64,000 bases of DNA from JASHUC01 sp963849095 (GTDB taxonomy: Bacteria; Pseudomonadota; Gammaproteobacteria; Steroidobacterales; Steroidobacteraceae), in the NCBI GenBank assembly GCA_963849095.1, contig CAWKGA010000002.1, positions 124,001-188,000 of the forward strand, written 5' to 3'. The first letter of the stretch is position 1; each line of letters starts with the position of its first letter. Positions 44,246 to 51,302 of the stretch are shown here, piece by piece. The notes under the pieces were generated by a model, which worked only from the letters and a program-made list of their open reading frames with translations, did not search any database and had not been told where the DNA came from. Position numbers and translations under genes: made by a program.

Positions 44246-44559
44246 TCATGCCCGCGCTTCCGGGTCCGCCAAGTCTCGAAGCGCCTCGAACTTCTCTCGA
44301 AACTCCCGGGCGATCGGCTGCGCGCGCTCCCCGACTCGACTGTTGAACTTCGCGATGATGCGGTTCGCGGTGGCGACCGAGAGCGGAAGAAGGCGGCGCC
44401 CGCGCCCGCCCCAAGCACCGCCCCGGCCGCGCTCACCTCACCGGCGGTGATGGATCCGGCCGCGGTGCCGACGGCGCTCGCGGCTGAGCCTGCCGCGGTG
44501 CCGACCGCCGAAGCGGCCGAGCCGATATAGTCCCCAATCAATCCGAGCGTGCCGCCCAT
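44246..44559 (-). pseudogene. Small Gly/Ala-rich phage-type protein, apparently frameshifted
   Basis: From the ATG at 44559 the frame reads MGGTLGLIGDYIGSAASAVG, then a second GTAAGSAASAVG copy, and ITAGEVSAAGAVLGAGAGAAF. Protein-like sequence then continues in another frame: LLPLSVATANRIIAKFNSRVGE...IAREFREKFEALRDLADPEARA with a stop at 44246. The second frame has no start of its own, so either one base was gained or lost near 44400, or the ribosome shifts frame. The hydrophobic Gly/Ala repeats resemble small virion or membrane-active phage proteins; the function is unknown. Confidence 0.5.
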
Positions 44560-44605
44560 GGAACTCTCCTTCAGCCGCCGAGGGCTTTGGTTGTGGCCGT
44601 TCTCG

Positions 44606-45340
44606 TCATGCCGCAGGGGCGAGCGCCTTCGCATCGTGGGCGGCCGCCTCCTCGTGCGTTCGGTAGCGGCTGGCGATCGAATTCCAACGCAGCCAGTGCG
44701 GCCTGCAGCGCTGGTGCGTCAAATCGCCGCTCCCCTCGACCGCTGACAGCTCCCCGCAGTCCGGCCTCTCCTCGATCCTGCAGAATCTGCAGCGGCCGCC
44801 CTCACCGGTGGAGTGCACCTGATCGTAGATCGCGGCGTGCTCGGTCAGGGCGTTCACATCGACCACGCGCCAGAGCCCATCACGACCCTCCCAGAGCAGA
44901 AACCCGTGCTCGTTGAGCCTTCCGCAGACATTGGTCTCGCGAAGGAGCGAGACGATTTGGGCGGCGTTCTGGTTGCTCCAAAAGGGGGAATCCTCCGCCG
45001 GCGCGCGCTCGAGCAGCGCCGAGCGAAGCCTATGCGGGGATACGAGCCACGCGCCACCGTCCTTCGCGAACTTCTCGGCCATGACGAAGAGGGAGGCCTC
45101 GCGCTCGAGGGGCCCCAGGTGCTTGATGGGAGGTGCCTCGGGTGAGACGTACGCCGAGCGGCCGCCCTCGCTCAAGGCCTGCGCGGCCTTCTCGATCGCG
45201 GTGACGTGGCGCTCGCTGGGCTCGAGGATGTCGTGGCGCTCGCGAACCTGCGCGAGCTCGAGGGCCGGGATGACTTCGCGCCGAAGCTTGAGGATCACCG
45301 CGGCGAGCCGCTGCGAGTGCGTTTGGGTTGATGAGGTCAT
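44606..45340 (-). CDS. Hypothetical element-borne protein with C-terminal zinc-finger-like motif, 244 aa
   Basis: It starts MTSSTQTHSQRLAAVILKLRREVIPALELAQVRERHDILEPSERHV. The middle contains WLVSPHRLRSALLERAP and a winged-helix-like EHGFLLWEGRDGLWRVVDVNALTEH. Near the C-terminus are CRFC, then Cys in RPDCGE and HQRCRPH, enough for one zinc site. I do not recognise the family. The gene lies between the small membrane protein and the frameshifted phage-type gene, in the same direction as the replication module. Confidence 0.6.
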   Translation of the reverse strand: MTSSTQTHSQRLAAVILKLRREVIPALELAQVRERHDILEPSERHVTAIEKAAQALSEGGRSAYVSPEAPPIKHLGPLEREASLFVMAEKFAKDGGAWLVSPHRLRSALLERAPAEDSPFWSNQNAAQIVSLLRETNVCGRLNEHGFLLWEGRDGLWRVVDVNALTEHAAIYDQVHSTGEGGRCRFCRIEERPDCGELSAVEGSGDLTHQRCRPHWLRWNSIASRYRTHEEAAAHDAKALAPAA

Positions 45341-45356
45341 AAGTGGGGTGCTCCGA

Positions 45357-45575
45357 TCATAGGAGGCGGCCGAGGAGAGCGAGACCGAGGGCGGCGAGCA
45401 GAAAGCGGAAACCTAAACGGTTGAGGACTGGATCGCTCCGCATGGCGAGGAGCGCCCACATCCGGCGCGTGGTGCGAAGGAGAAATGTGAGCTGGATGCT
45501 CTGCCATACGAGCAGCAGCGCGAACCCGATCAGAAAGGCTCGCCACTCACCGAGCATCCGATGGAGCACCGTCAT
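45357..45575 (-). CDS. Small membrane protein, 72 aa
   Basis: It has two hydrophobic helices: AFLIGFALLLVWQSIQLTFLL and FRFLLAALGLALLGRLL, with a basic loop between. Its ATG overlaps the stop of the upstream GNAT gene (ATGA), which supports coding. Small two-helix phage proteins can be holin-like or superinfection-related. Nothing here decides the role. Confidence 0.55.
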   Translation of the reverse strand: MTVLHRMLGEWRAFLIGFALLLVWQSIQLTFLLRTTRRMWALLAMRSDPVLNRLGFRFLLAALGLALLGRLL

Positions 45576-46099
45576 CTCGGTTCCGCGGGCGATGAGCCCC
45601 CGTCGAGCCGCTTCGCCCAGAGGGTGTCCACGAGCTCGTAGCCCTGGCGCTTCAAGACTGCGTCCATCGGATGAGCCACCTTGGAGTGCTGATAGGTCAC
45701 CTGCACGCCCTCGCCGGCGAGCTCGCGGTCTGCGAAGGCGATGAGCTGGTAGCCCACGAGAAGTCCGCGGCGCTCCGGAGCGAGGAACAGCGCATCCTGG
45801 ATCGCCTGCAGGGAGCCCTTGTAGTGCCGGTTCCTCGTCACGATGTATGCGCCGTAACCCACGAGCTCCACGCCCGCGCGCGCCGTGAAGATGCGCAGCC
45901 GCCCGGCCTCCTCCGCCGCCTGATAGACCACCCAGTCAAGATCGAGCGGAATGTCTTTGAAGTGGGCGATCTCACGGTAGTGGCGCTCGATGAGCGCATC
46001 GACGCCCGCGGCGCGTACTTGAGCGAGCGACTCGCGGGCGTAGCGGACAGCCCTCGACTCGGCGGCTGTGCAGACATCTGCGCTCGGCTCAGAGATCAT
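45572..46099 (-). CDS. GNAT-family acetyltransferase of phage type
   Basis: The 175-aa product contains IAHFKDIPLDLDWVVYQAAEEAGRLRIFTARAGVELVGYGAYIVTRN, HYKGSLQAIQDALFLAPERRG, and LIAFADRELAGEGVQVTYQHSK. The strand-loop-helix LFLAPERRGLLVGYQLI corresponds to the acetyl-CoA pyrophosphate-binding R/QxxGxG/A region, although the exact motif is degenerate. Homologous GNAT proteins are common in tailed-phage genomes next to replication or packaging genes; substrates are unknown. It overlaps the dnaB 3' end by 11 bp. Confidence 0.7.
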   Translation of the reverse strand: MISEPSADVCTAAESRAVRYARESLAQVRAAGVDALIERHYREIAHFKDIPLDLDWVVYQAAEEAGRLRIFTARAGVELVGYGAYIVTRNRHYKGSLQAIQDALFLAPERRGLLVGYQLIAFADRELAGEGVQVTYQHSKVAHPMDAVLKRQGYELVDTLWAKRLDGGSSPAEPR

Positions 46100-47501
46100 C
46101 GCTCAGCCCTCCCCGCCGCTGCTGTTTGATGCGTAATTGCTTGTACTGCGCCCGCGGACCGTCCTCGAGGACGCTCACCCGCGAATATTTGCCGCTGAAG
46201 TGCCACAGACACTCTGCGCGCTCGCCGTTGCGATGCTTCTCGATGCGGCACTCGAGCACGTAGGGCATGCCAAAGGCCGGGTCGTAGTAGCCCTCGCTGT
46301 AGAGGAGCCCGACGATATCGGCCGCCTCCTCGATCGCACCCGAGTCGCGCAGGTCCGAGAGGTACGCGCGCTTCTTGTCGCGCGACTCGACGGCGCGATT
46401 CAACTGCGCGAGCACGATCACGGGCACCGCCAAGTTTTTGGCGAGCGCTTTGAGACCGTAGGCGACCTCGCGCAGCTGCTCGTAGCGGTTCGCACCGCGC
46501 TCCTGCACGAGCTGCACGTAGTCGATGAGCACCAGGCCGAGGCCCGCGCGGGCCTTCAACGCCATGCACTCCGAGCGGATGTGCGTGAGCTGCGGGAGCG
46601 CCGTGTCGTCGATCCACAGCGTGCGAGCGGCGAGATCCGCGGCGCCGTGCGAGATCGCCTCCCAGTCGCTCACCTCGAGCTCCCCGGGTCGCTTCAGGTC
46701 CCGCTGATCGATTCCGCTGACCATCGCCACGGCCCGCCGCATGAGCTGCCGCGCGGGCATCTCGGCGCTGAACACCGCAACGGGGTGGGACCGAGCGGTG
46801 TGCGCGGCAATCGTCACGAGGAGCGCCGTCTTGCCCATCCCGGGACGGCTCGCGATGACGACCAGGTCGCCGCCCTCGAGTCCTCCGGTGAGCTCATCGA
46901 AGTCCGCGAGCCCGATCTGAAGGCCCTGCGATTTCTCGCGCCGGGCGTCGAGGTCATCAAGGAATTGACCTGCGAGCTCGCGGCTCGAGACGAGGCCTGC
47001 GCCGACACGGGAGCGGCCCTGCAGGTCGAGGAGCGCGCGCTGCGCCTCGGCGAGAATCTCGGTCGCTGCACGATCGCCGCCCTCCTGGATCGAGCGCTCA
47101 ATCCGGGCGCCGATCTCTGCAAGCTGCCGCCGCACCGAGTGCTCGCGCACGATCTGCGCGTAGTGCTCGACGTTCCCGGCGGAGGGGGTTTCGCGGGCGA
47201 GAGTTGCGAGGTAGGCGTAGCCGCCGGCGCCGGCGAGTTCCTCGCGGCGCTCGAGGAGCTCGTCGACCGTCACCAGGTCGGCGGCCCGCCGTTCGCGACC
47301 GAGCTGCTCGAGGGCCCCGAAGATCAACCGGTGATCGGGCCGGTGGAAGTCGGCCGCGGCGATCTTGCCCTCGATCGCGGGCCACGCGTGAGCGCTGTCG
47401 AGCAGCACGGAGCCGAGCACGCCCTGCTCGGCCTCGACCGAGTGCGGTGGAACGGGGAGCCTCAAGATGTCCCTAGCGGCCACGAGCGTTCCCTCGGACA
47501 C
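46089..47501 (-). CDS. DnaB-type replicative helicase
   Basis: The 470-aa product (GTG start) has an N-terminal DnaB domain (residues about 15-120, PPHSVEAEQGVLGSVLLD...YLATLARETPSAGNVEHYAQIV). A linker helix and a RecA-like domain follow, with Walker A ASRPGMGKTA (217-226), Walker B LGLVLIDYVQLV, and GLKALAKNLAVPVIVLAQLNRAVESRDKKRAYLSDLRDSGAIEEAADIV. The length matches chromosomal DnaB (about 450-470 aa). Because it sits inside the integrative element with a replication initiator-like gene, it is the element's own helicase. The start overlaps the upstream gene by 29 bp. Confidence 0.92.
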   Translation of the reverse strand: MSEGTLVAARDILRLPVPPHSVEAEQGVLGSVLLDSAHAWPAIEGKIAAADFHRPDHRLIFGALEQLGRERRAADLVTVDELLERREELAGAGGYAYLATLARETPSAGNVEHYAQIVREHSVRRQLAEIGARIERSIQEGGDRAATEILAEAQRALLDLQGRSRVGAGLVSSRELAGQFLDDLDARREKSQGLQIGLADFDELTGGLEGGDLVVIASRPGMGKTALLVTIAAHTARSHPVAVFSAEMPARQLMRRAVAMVSGIDQRDLKRPGELEVSDWEAISHGAADLAARTLWIDDTALPQLTHIRSECMALKARAGLGLVLIDYVQLVQERGANRYEQLREVAYGLKALAKNLAVPVIVLAQLNRAVESRDKKRAYLSDLRDSGAIEEAADIVGLLYSEGYYDPAFGMPYVLECRIEKHRNGERAECLWHFSGKYSRVSVLEDGPRAQYKQLRIKQQRRGGLSDDL

Positions 47502-48273
47502 CGCGCTCTAGCGCATCCGGGAGCGTCAACGTCTCGCGGGCTCCTCGATGTCTCGCCTGACCGGGTGCCCGATCGGTCTCATTACGGCACCAGTTGCGCC
47601 AGGTGGCGTTCCAATCGTGCTTTCGGGCTGTGGCACCGCTCGCTGCGCGCCAGTGGTCGCAGAACTTCGCGAAGGTACGTTCCGGATCGATCCCCTCGGC
47701 GACGGCTACCTGTCGGCGCTCCTCGGTCAGCTCCCAGCTCTCGGGGAGACGGCTCGCGGTGCGCGTCGGGCGAGCACTTGTGCGAGCCTCTGACTCTTCA
47801 GTCTGAGTCTGAGTCTGAGTCTGAGAGCGGGGACAGTCGGGACCTGACGGGACATCTCGGGACACATCGGGACCATGAGCCGGTCTTGCGCGCTCGAGTC
47901 GCTTGCGCTCCGCGTCTCGTCCGGATGCCGTCCGCTCGATGTCCCACTGCTGCTTGCGGGCACGCTCGCGGTACTGCGAGTGATTGACGACGCGCCAGCC
48001 CCACTCCCGATGCTCCGGATCGACCAGTACGAGCCGCCGTCCATCGTCCGCCGGAGAGCGACTCTGCGGATCAGGGCGCATGAGGTCGGCAATCCCCTCC
48101 TTCAGGAGATCGATCGGCCACCCGGTGAGTGCCGCGATGGCCTGATAGGTGAGATCGATGTGGCCGTTCTTGTCGGCCATCGGGAGGATCGTCAGCCACA
48201 CGGGCAGCGCCGGCCAGCGCGCAACGAGCGTCCCGTGAAAAACGGAGTCGAAGACAGGGGTGTAGCCGGTCAT
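47473..48273 (-). CDS. Phage-type replication protein (initiator/helicase-loader-like)
   Basis: The 266-aa product has an N-terminal winged-helix-like domain (VFDSVFHGTLVARWPALPVWLTILPMADKNGHIDLTYQAIAALTGWPIDLLKEGIADLM) as in phage replisome organisers. A charged linker includes the repeat SQTQTQTQTEE. The C-terminal segment WELTEERRQVAVAEGIDPERTFAKFCDHWRAASGATARKHDWNATWRNWCRNE is typical of phage replication proteins that partner with DnaB. It lies directly upstream of the DnaB gene, so a function in loading it at the element's origin is likely. No origin iterons were recognised. Confidence 0.72.
   Translation of the reverse strand: MTGYTPVFDSVFHGTLVARWPALPVWLTILPMADKNGHIDLTYQAIAALTGWPIDLLKEGIADLMRPDPQSRSPADDGRRLVLVDPEHREWGWRVVNHSQYRERARKQQWDIERTASGRDAERKRLERARPAHGPDVSRDVPSGPDCPRSQTQTQTQTEESEARTSARPTRTASRLPESWELTEERRQVAVAEGIDPERTFAKFCDHWRAASGATARKHDWNATWRNWCRNETDRAPGQARHRGARETLTLPDALERGVRGNARGR
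47800..47826. repeat. Hexanucleotide tandem repeat within the replication gene
   Basis: About four copies of GTCTGA on the plus strand encode QTQTQTQT in the protein linker. The six-base period keeps the reading frame, so copy-number change would only alter linker length. Confidence 0.8.
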
Positions 48274-48467
48274 CGGCTTGCCTCGGCGCGGACTGGGATT
48301 TTTAAATCCCTACCGTTTCCTTCTCTGGCGGGCGCGCGGTCCGTTCGTAAAACCTTGCCCTTTGTTGCCTCGGCGGCCGCGCGAACCCGTGAAAATAGCG
48401 CGCCGCGACGGCTACGGAGGCGAGTAACCCGCAATGCCGATGCACTTTCGTTGTAGACCCCCTGCAT
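48270..48467 (-). CDS. Small basic hypothetical protein, 65 aa
   Basis: It starts MQGVYNESASALRVTRLRSR behind AAGGTGAG, and the rest is rich in Arg, Lys and Ala with no recognised domain. It begins 5 bp after the previous gene's stop and overlaps the replication gene start by ATGA, so the coupling supports it. It might bind nucleic acid, judging from charge only. Confidence 0.55.
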   Translation of the reverse strand: MQGVYNESASALRVTRLRSRRGALFSRVRAAAEATKGKVLRTDRAPAREGNGRDLKIPVRAEASR

Positions 48468-48472
48468 CGCTC

Positions 48473-48688
48473 TCACCTTCTCAATGCGATGAGCCCCCGT
48501 TGAGCGGCGACGATGTGCCAGGCGATGAACCGCCAGTGCCAGTGCTCGGAGCAATATCGCTCCCAGCCTTCGCCGCGAAGGTGGCTGCCGCAACACGAGC
48601 AGCGTAGGATGACGCCGTTCCGATCCTGCCTGCCTGAGTGTGCCGCCCGGGAGTTGCCCGCTCCCGGTGCGGCCGGGCGCCAGCTCAT
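48473..48688 (-). CDS. Small zinc-finger-like phage protein, 71 aa
   Basis: The core is ILRCSCCGSHLRGEGWERYCSEHWHWRFIAWHIVAAQRGL. Two Cys plus a further Cys/His set could bind zinc. The ATG overlaps the stop of the gene upstream (ATGA), and the next gene follows 5 bp later, so it belongs to the early operon of the element. The function is unknown. Confidence 0.6.
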   Translation of the reverse strand: MSWRPAAPGAGNSRAAHSGRQDRNGVILRCSCCGSHLRGEGWERYCSEHWHWRFIAWHIVAAQRGLIALRR

Positions 48689-48978
48689 GGGGGTGCTGCT
48701 CCAGCGCTGTCCTGCGCGCGCCCCTTCTGCCGGTTCGCGGCGATCTCAAACTCCGGGACGTCGACCGTCTTTCCCGCAAGCCAGCGGTCGTAGCGGTTCC
48801 CAAGCACGACGAGCTCGCGACCCACCCGCGTGAGCACGCCAGCGGCGGTGAGCTCCTCGCGGTGCATGCGCACGAGGTAGCGCCCACGGCTTTCGCTGTG
48901 TGGGTACACGAACTCGGGCCAGTGCTCGAGGTCCCAGCTGTGCGGGAGCGAGGCGGCCGGTGAGCGCGAGCGGTTCAC
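48685..48978 (-). CDS. Hypothetical element protein, 97 aa
   Basis: This GTG-started product contains HSWDLEHWPEFVYPHSESRGRYLVRMHREELTAAGVLTRVGRELVVLGNRYDRWLAGK and VPEFEIAANR. The pattern 'VYPxSxxRGRYLVRxHRxEL..AGxLxRVGRELVV' looks like a recurring small protein near integrases and may be a winged-helix DNA-binding module. I cannot name the family. It overlaps both neighbours by four bases. Confidence 0.6.
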   Translation of the reverse strand: MNRSRSPAASLPHSWDLEHWPEFVYPHSESRGRYLVRMHREELTAAGVLTRVGRELVVLGNRYDRWLAGKTVDVPEFEIAANRQKGRAQDSAGAAPP

Positions 48979-49310
48979 CGGGGCCCACCCTCCTCGGTAG
49001 AAGCTGCAGGGAAACCGACGGGGGTGGTGAGCTCACAATACGGGCACTTCGTAGTCTCGCGCCCGTCGATCGTCGGTAGAAGCACGGTCTGACAACCCGT
49101 GCACCGCCGCAGGCCCGGAAATTCAACGACGGTCTCGCCGGCGAGCGTCTGGACGTATCTCAGAAGCTCGGCCCGGGTGATGAAGGTGCCGTGCCCATCC
49201 TTGTGGGCGCGCAGCTTTCCCTGCTTGATTCGCTGGTAAATGGTGGTATGGCGGATCCCGATGACCGCGGCCACCTCGGGGATCTTGTAACGTAGCTTCA
49301 GCTCACTCAC
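48975..49310 (-). CDS. Excisionase-like HTH protein with C-terminal zinc ribbon
   Basis: The 111-aa product starts at GTG 49310 with GGAGGG six bases upstream. The N-terminal MerR/AlpA-type HTH reads YKIPEVAAVIGIRHTTIYQRIKQGKLRAHKDGHGTFITRAELLRYV, the classic excisionase (helix-turn-helix domain 17) pattern. The C-terminal part has CTGCQTV and CPYCEL, a two-knuckle zinc ribbon that is unusual for a simple Xis. It could direct excision and early transcription of the element. Confidence 0.78.
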   Translation of the reverse strand: MSELKLRYKIPEVAAVIGIRHTTIYQRIKQGKLRAHKDGHGTFITRAELLRYVQTLAGETVVEFPGLRRCTGCQTVLLPTIDGRETTKCPYCELTTPVGFPAASTEEGGPR

Positions 49311-49393
49311 CCGCAGCCCTCCATCCGTGCGTGACGTACAAAAGCGTACATCTCCAGAGTGGCTCGCTGTGGGCGAAAAGCGGAAGTTCTGGC

Positions 49394-49807
49394 CTAACGC
49401 TTCCTAATTTTCTTCGAGTAGGTGCGGATGGTGCGCTCAGAAACGTTGAATTTTGCCGCGAGGGCCTTCTGCCGATCGTCGCCCTGGAGCGCCTTTGCGA
49501 GCGCCGTCGCGTCGACCTTCGGCCTCGGCACTCGCCGGACGCTATCCAAGCGGCTCGCCGCTTCGCGTGTCTTTTGCGCGAGTTGCTCCCTCAGCGAGCG
49601 CTCCTGCGCGCCGAGTACTTGAAGCTCGGTACCGTACCTGTCTTCGGCGGCGCAGGCCGGGCAGCCAGGATCGCAGCGGTCCAACACTGTTCGCGTGGGG
49701 ACAGATCGGCCGATGTGCACAAGTCCCTGCAGCTCGGCCCCCGCGCGCAGACGCAGGTTGACCACCCGATTGTCGATGTCCTTCGCCCAGCGCTGCGGTT
49801 TCTTCAC
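49394..49807 (-). CDS. Element-borne DNA-binding protein, 137 aa
   Basis: It starts at GTG 49807, overlapping the integrase stop (GTGA). The N-terminal region contains CDPGCPACAAED, a possible zinc site. The centre is a coiled helix (ERSLREQLAQKTREAASRLDSV). The C-terminus DATALAKALQGDDRQKALAAKFNVSERTIRTYSKKIRKR is a clear helix-turn-helix. Coupling with int suggests a regulatory or directionality role; no named family was recognised. Confidence 0.65.
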   Translation of the reverse strand: MKKPQRWAKDIDNRVVNLRLRAGAELQGLVHIGRSVPTRTVLDRCDPGCPACAAEDRYGTELQVLGAQERSLREQLAQKTREAASRLDSVRRVPRPKVDATALAKALQGDDRQKALAAKFNVSERTIRTYSKKIRKR

Positions 49808-50859
49808 GCGCTCGCCCCGCGCAGCTTCGCGTCGACCTGGGCGTGCCCCGTGACCGGCTTGCCCTGCACCATGTGCGCGTAGCGCGCCGTGACGGTCGGT
49901 GAGCGATGCCCAAGGACTGCGCCGATCTCGAGCAGCGAGGCGCCCGACTGCGCGAGATAGGAGGCGGCCGTGTGCCTCAGGTCGTGCCAGCGGAAGTCCT
50001 CGAGGCCTGCGAGGGCGCGCACGCGCTTCCAGCGCTTCTCGAGCTGCGGCTTCCTCAGGCGCTGCCCGTTCGCTGCGGTCAGGAGCGCCGCCGAGAGCAC
50101 CTTGCTCGAGCGCTTCAATGCCTCGAGCGCTTCCGCGGCGCTGTCCGGCAGGTGCACCGTGCGCGGATCGTCGTTCTTTGAAAACCGCACACGCACCGTG
50201 CGCTTCGTGAAGTCCACATCAGCCCAGTCGAGCCGCAGCAGCTCGCCCTGGCGAAGCCCCGTTCCCACCGACAGCGTGACGGCCGCGAACAGGCACGGGG
50301 AATGCGCGCGAGCGGCCTTGAGCAGCTGTCCGAGCTCCTCATCGGAGAGAAACCGCGTGCGACCCTTCGGCTCGGTGAGCATCAGGCGCTGCGGCCACAG
50401 ATGCTCCCCCGGGATGAGTCCGGCCGCGCGCGCCCAGTTCCACGCCGAGCGCATCGCGGAGAGATAGCGGTTTGCCGTCGAATTGGCCCGCCCGCGGCGC
50501 AGCTTCTCGCGCGCCTCCCGAAGCGTGAGCACGTTGAACCCGAGGACGCGCACCGCCCCGTAGTGGTTCACCCACCAGCAGGTGAGCCGGTGAAGGTCAT
50601 CAAAGTAGTTGAGCGCCTGGGTCTCAGGGTCCTTCAGGAACTCAACGACGAGCGTGCCGAGGGTGAGGGAGCCCAAGTCCTCTCGGACCGCTCCGCGCTT
50701 TCGCTGCGCCTTGAGGGTCTGCTCGAGCTCGCCTGCCCACGCCTTGGCGGACTTGAGGTCGGGGAACGCCTTGGCGGCGGGTTTGAACGGGCGGATGCGC
50801 ACCTGCGCGAGCCAGGCGAGGGAGCCGTCGCTCAAGTGGCGCTTGCTGATCGAGGGCAT
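49804..50859 (-). CDS. int: Tyrosine recombinase (site-specific integrase)
   Basis: The 351-aa product has an N-terminal arm-binding region (MPSISKRHLSDGSLAWLAQVRI...FPDLKSAKAWAGELEQ), a SAM-like core-binding domain (about 65-145) and a catalytic domain with Arg203 (GTGLRQGELLRL), Lys228 (FSKND), His292/Arg295 (WHDLRHTAASYL), His318 (LGHRSP) and nucleophile Tyr327 (ARYAH). All are present, so it should be active. It lies about 240 bp from the intact tRNA-Ser, the normal place for an integrase whose attB is that tRNA. Confidence 0.94.
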   Translation of the reverse strand: MPSISKRHLSDGSLAWLAQVRIRPFKPAAKAFPDLKSAKAWAGELEQTLKAQRKRGAVREDLGSLTLGTLVVEFLKDPETQALNYFDDLHRLTCWWVNHYGAVRVLGFNVLTLREAREKLRRGRANSTANRYLSAMRSAWNWARAAGLIPGEHLWPQRLMLTEPKGRTRFLSDEELGQLLKAARAHSPCLFAAVTLSVGTGLRQGELLRLDWADVDFTKRTVRVRFSKNDDPRTVHLPDSAAEALEALKRSSKVLSAALLTAANGQRLRKPQLEKRWKRVRALAGLEDFRWHDLRHTAASYLAQSGASLLEIGAVLGHRSPTVTARYAHMVQGKPVTGHAQVDAKLRGASA

Positions 50860-51101
50860 GGAGGGCTCTCCACGCGCCGCGCTAGACTGATGCGGGGTCC
50901 TTCGCAGCGCCTGTACGCTTCGGATGACTCAAGGCCCGGTCGGCGTTGCAACCGCCGGCCGTGGCCGTCTCAACCGCGCGCCGCATCAGGCACGCGCAAT
51001 CAAATATTAGGCGCGAGCCGGATGATTTGCAACTTGGTGTGTGACTTGGAGCCGTTTCCTGTCACAATCGAGAGCGGAAGTTGCGTGAAATGCCTATATT
51101 T

Positions 51102-51160
51102 TGGCGGAGAGGGAGGGATTCGAACCCCCGAGCCCCGTGAAGGGCTGCCGGTTTTCAAGA
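51102..51160 (-). repeat. attR: tRNA-Ser 3' part, integrase-proximal repeat
   Basis: These 59 bp are identical to 43012-43070. They lie in the intact tRNA-Ser gene and extend one base past its CCA. Strand exchange took place somewhere in this segment, most likely at the anticodon-loop end, where identity stops. Confidence 0.9.
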
Positions 51161-51192
51161 CCGGTGCAATCAACCGCTCTGCCACCTCTCCG
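51103..51192 (-). tRNA. tRNA-Ser (anticodon TGA)
   Basis: The 90-nt class II tRNA has acceptor GGAGAGG/CCTCTCC, anticodon stem CCGGT/ACCGG with loop CTTGAAA (anticodon TGA), a long variable arm AGCCCTTCACGGGGCT, T arm GGGGG-TTCGAAT-CCCTC and encoded GCCA end. It is intact, and used as the integration site of the neighbouring element. Confidence 0.95.
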
Positions 51193-51302
51193 CGCGGCAA
51201 TTAGAATGCCGAAGCGCTCACGGCCGGGATGCTATCAAAAGTGCCAGACCAATACCGCCCGGACCGCGCTGCGCCGCGGGCTGCGAGCTGCCGCGGCCGG
51301 CC

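Larger units (their letters stand above)
43012..51160. mobile_element. Integrative element in tRNA-Ser (phage-satellite-like)
   Basis: The 8.15-kb element is bounded by 59-bp identical direct repeats equal to the 3' part of tRNA-Ser(UGA). The integrase lies next to the intact tRNA. Genes read mostly toward the left: integrase, an HTH protein, an AlpA-like excisionase with zinc ribbon, small phage-type proteins, replication protein, DnaB helicase, GNAT protein, small membrane protein, hypotheticals and HigBA. There are no capsid, tail, terminase or conjugation genes. A phage satellite that borrows capsids or a deleted prophage are the two likely readings. Confidence 0.85.
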
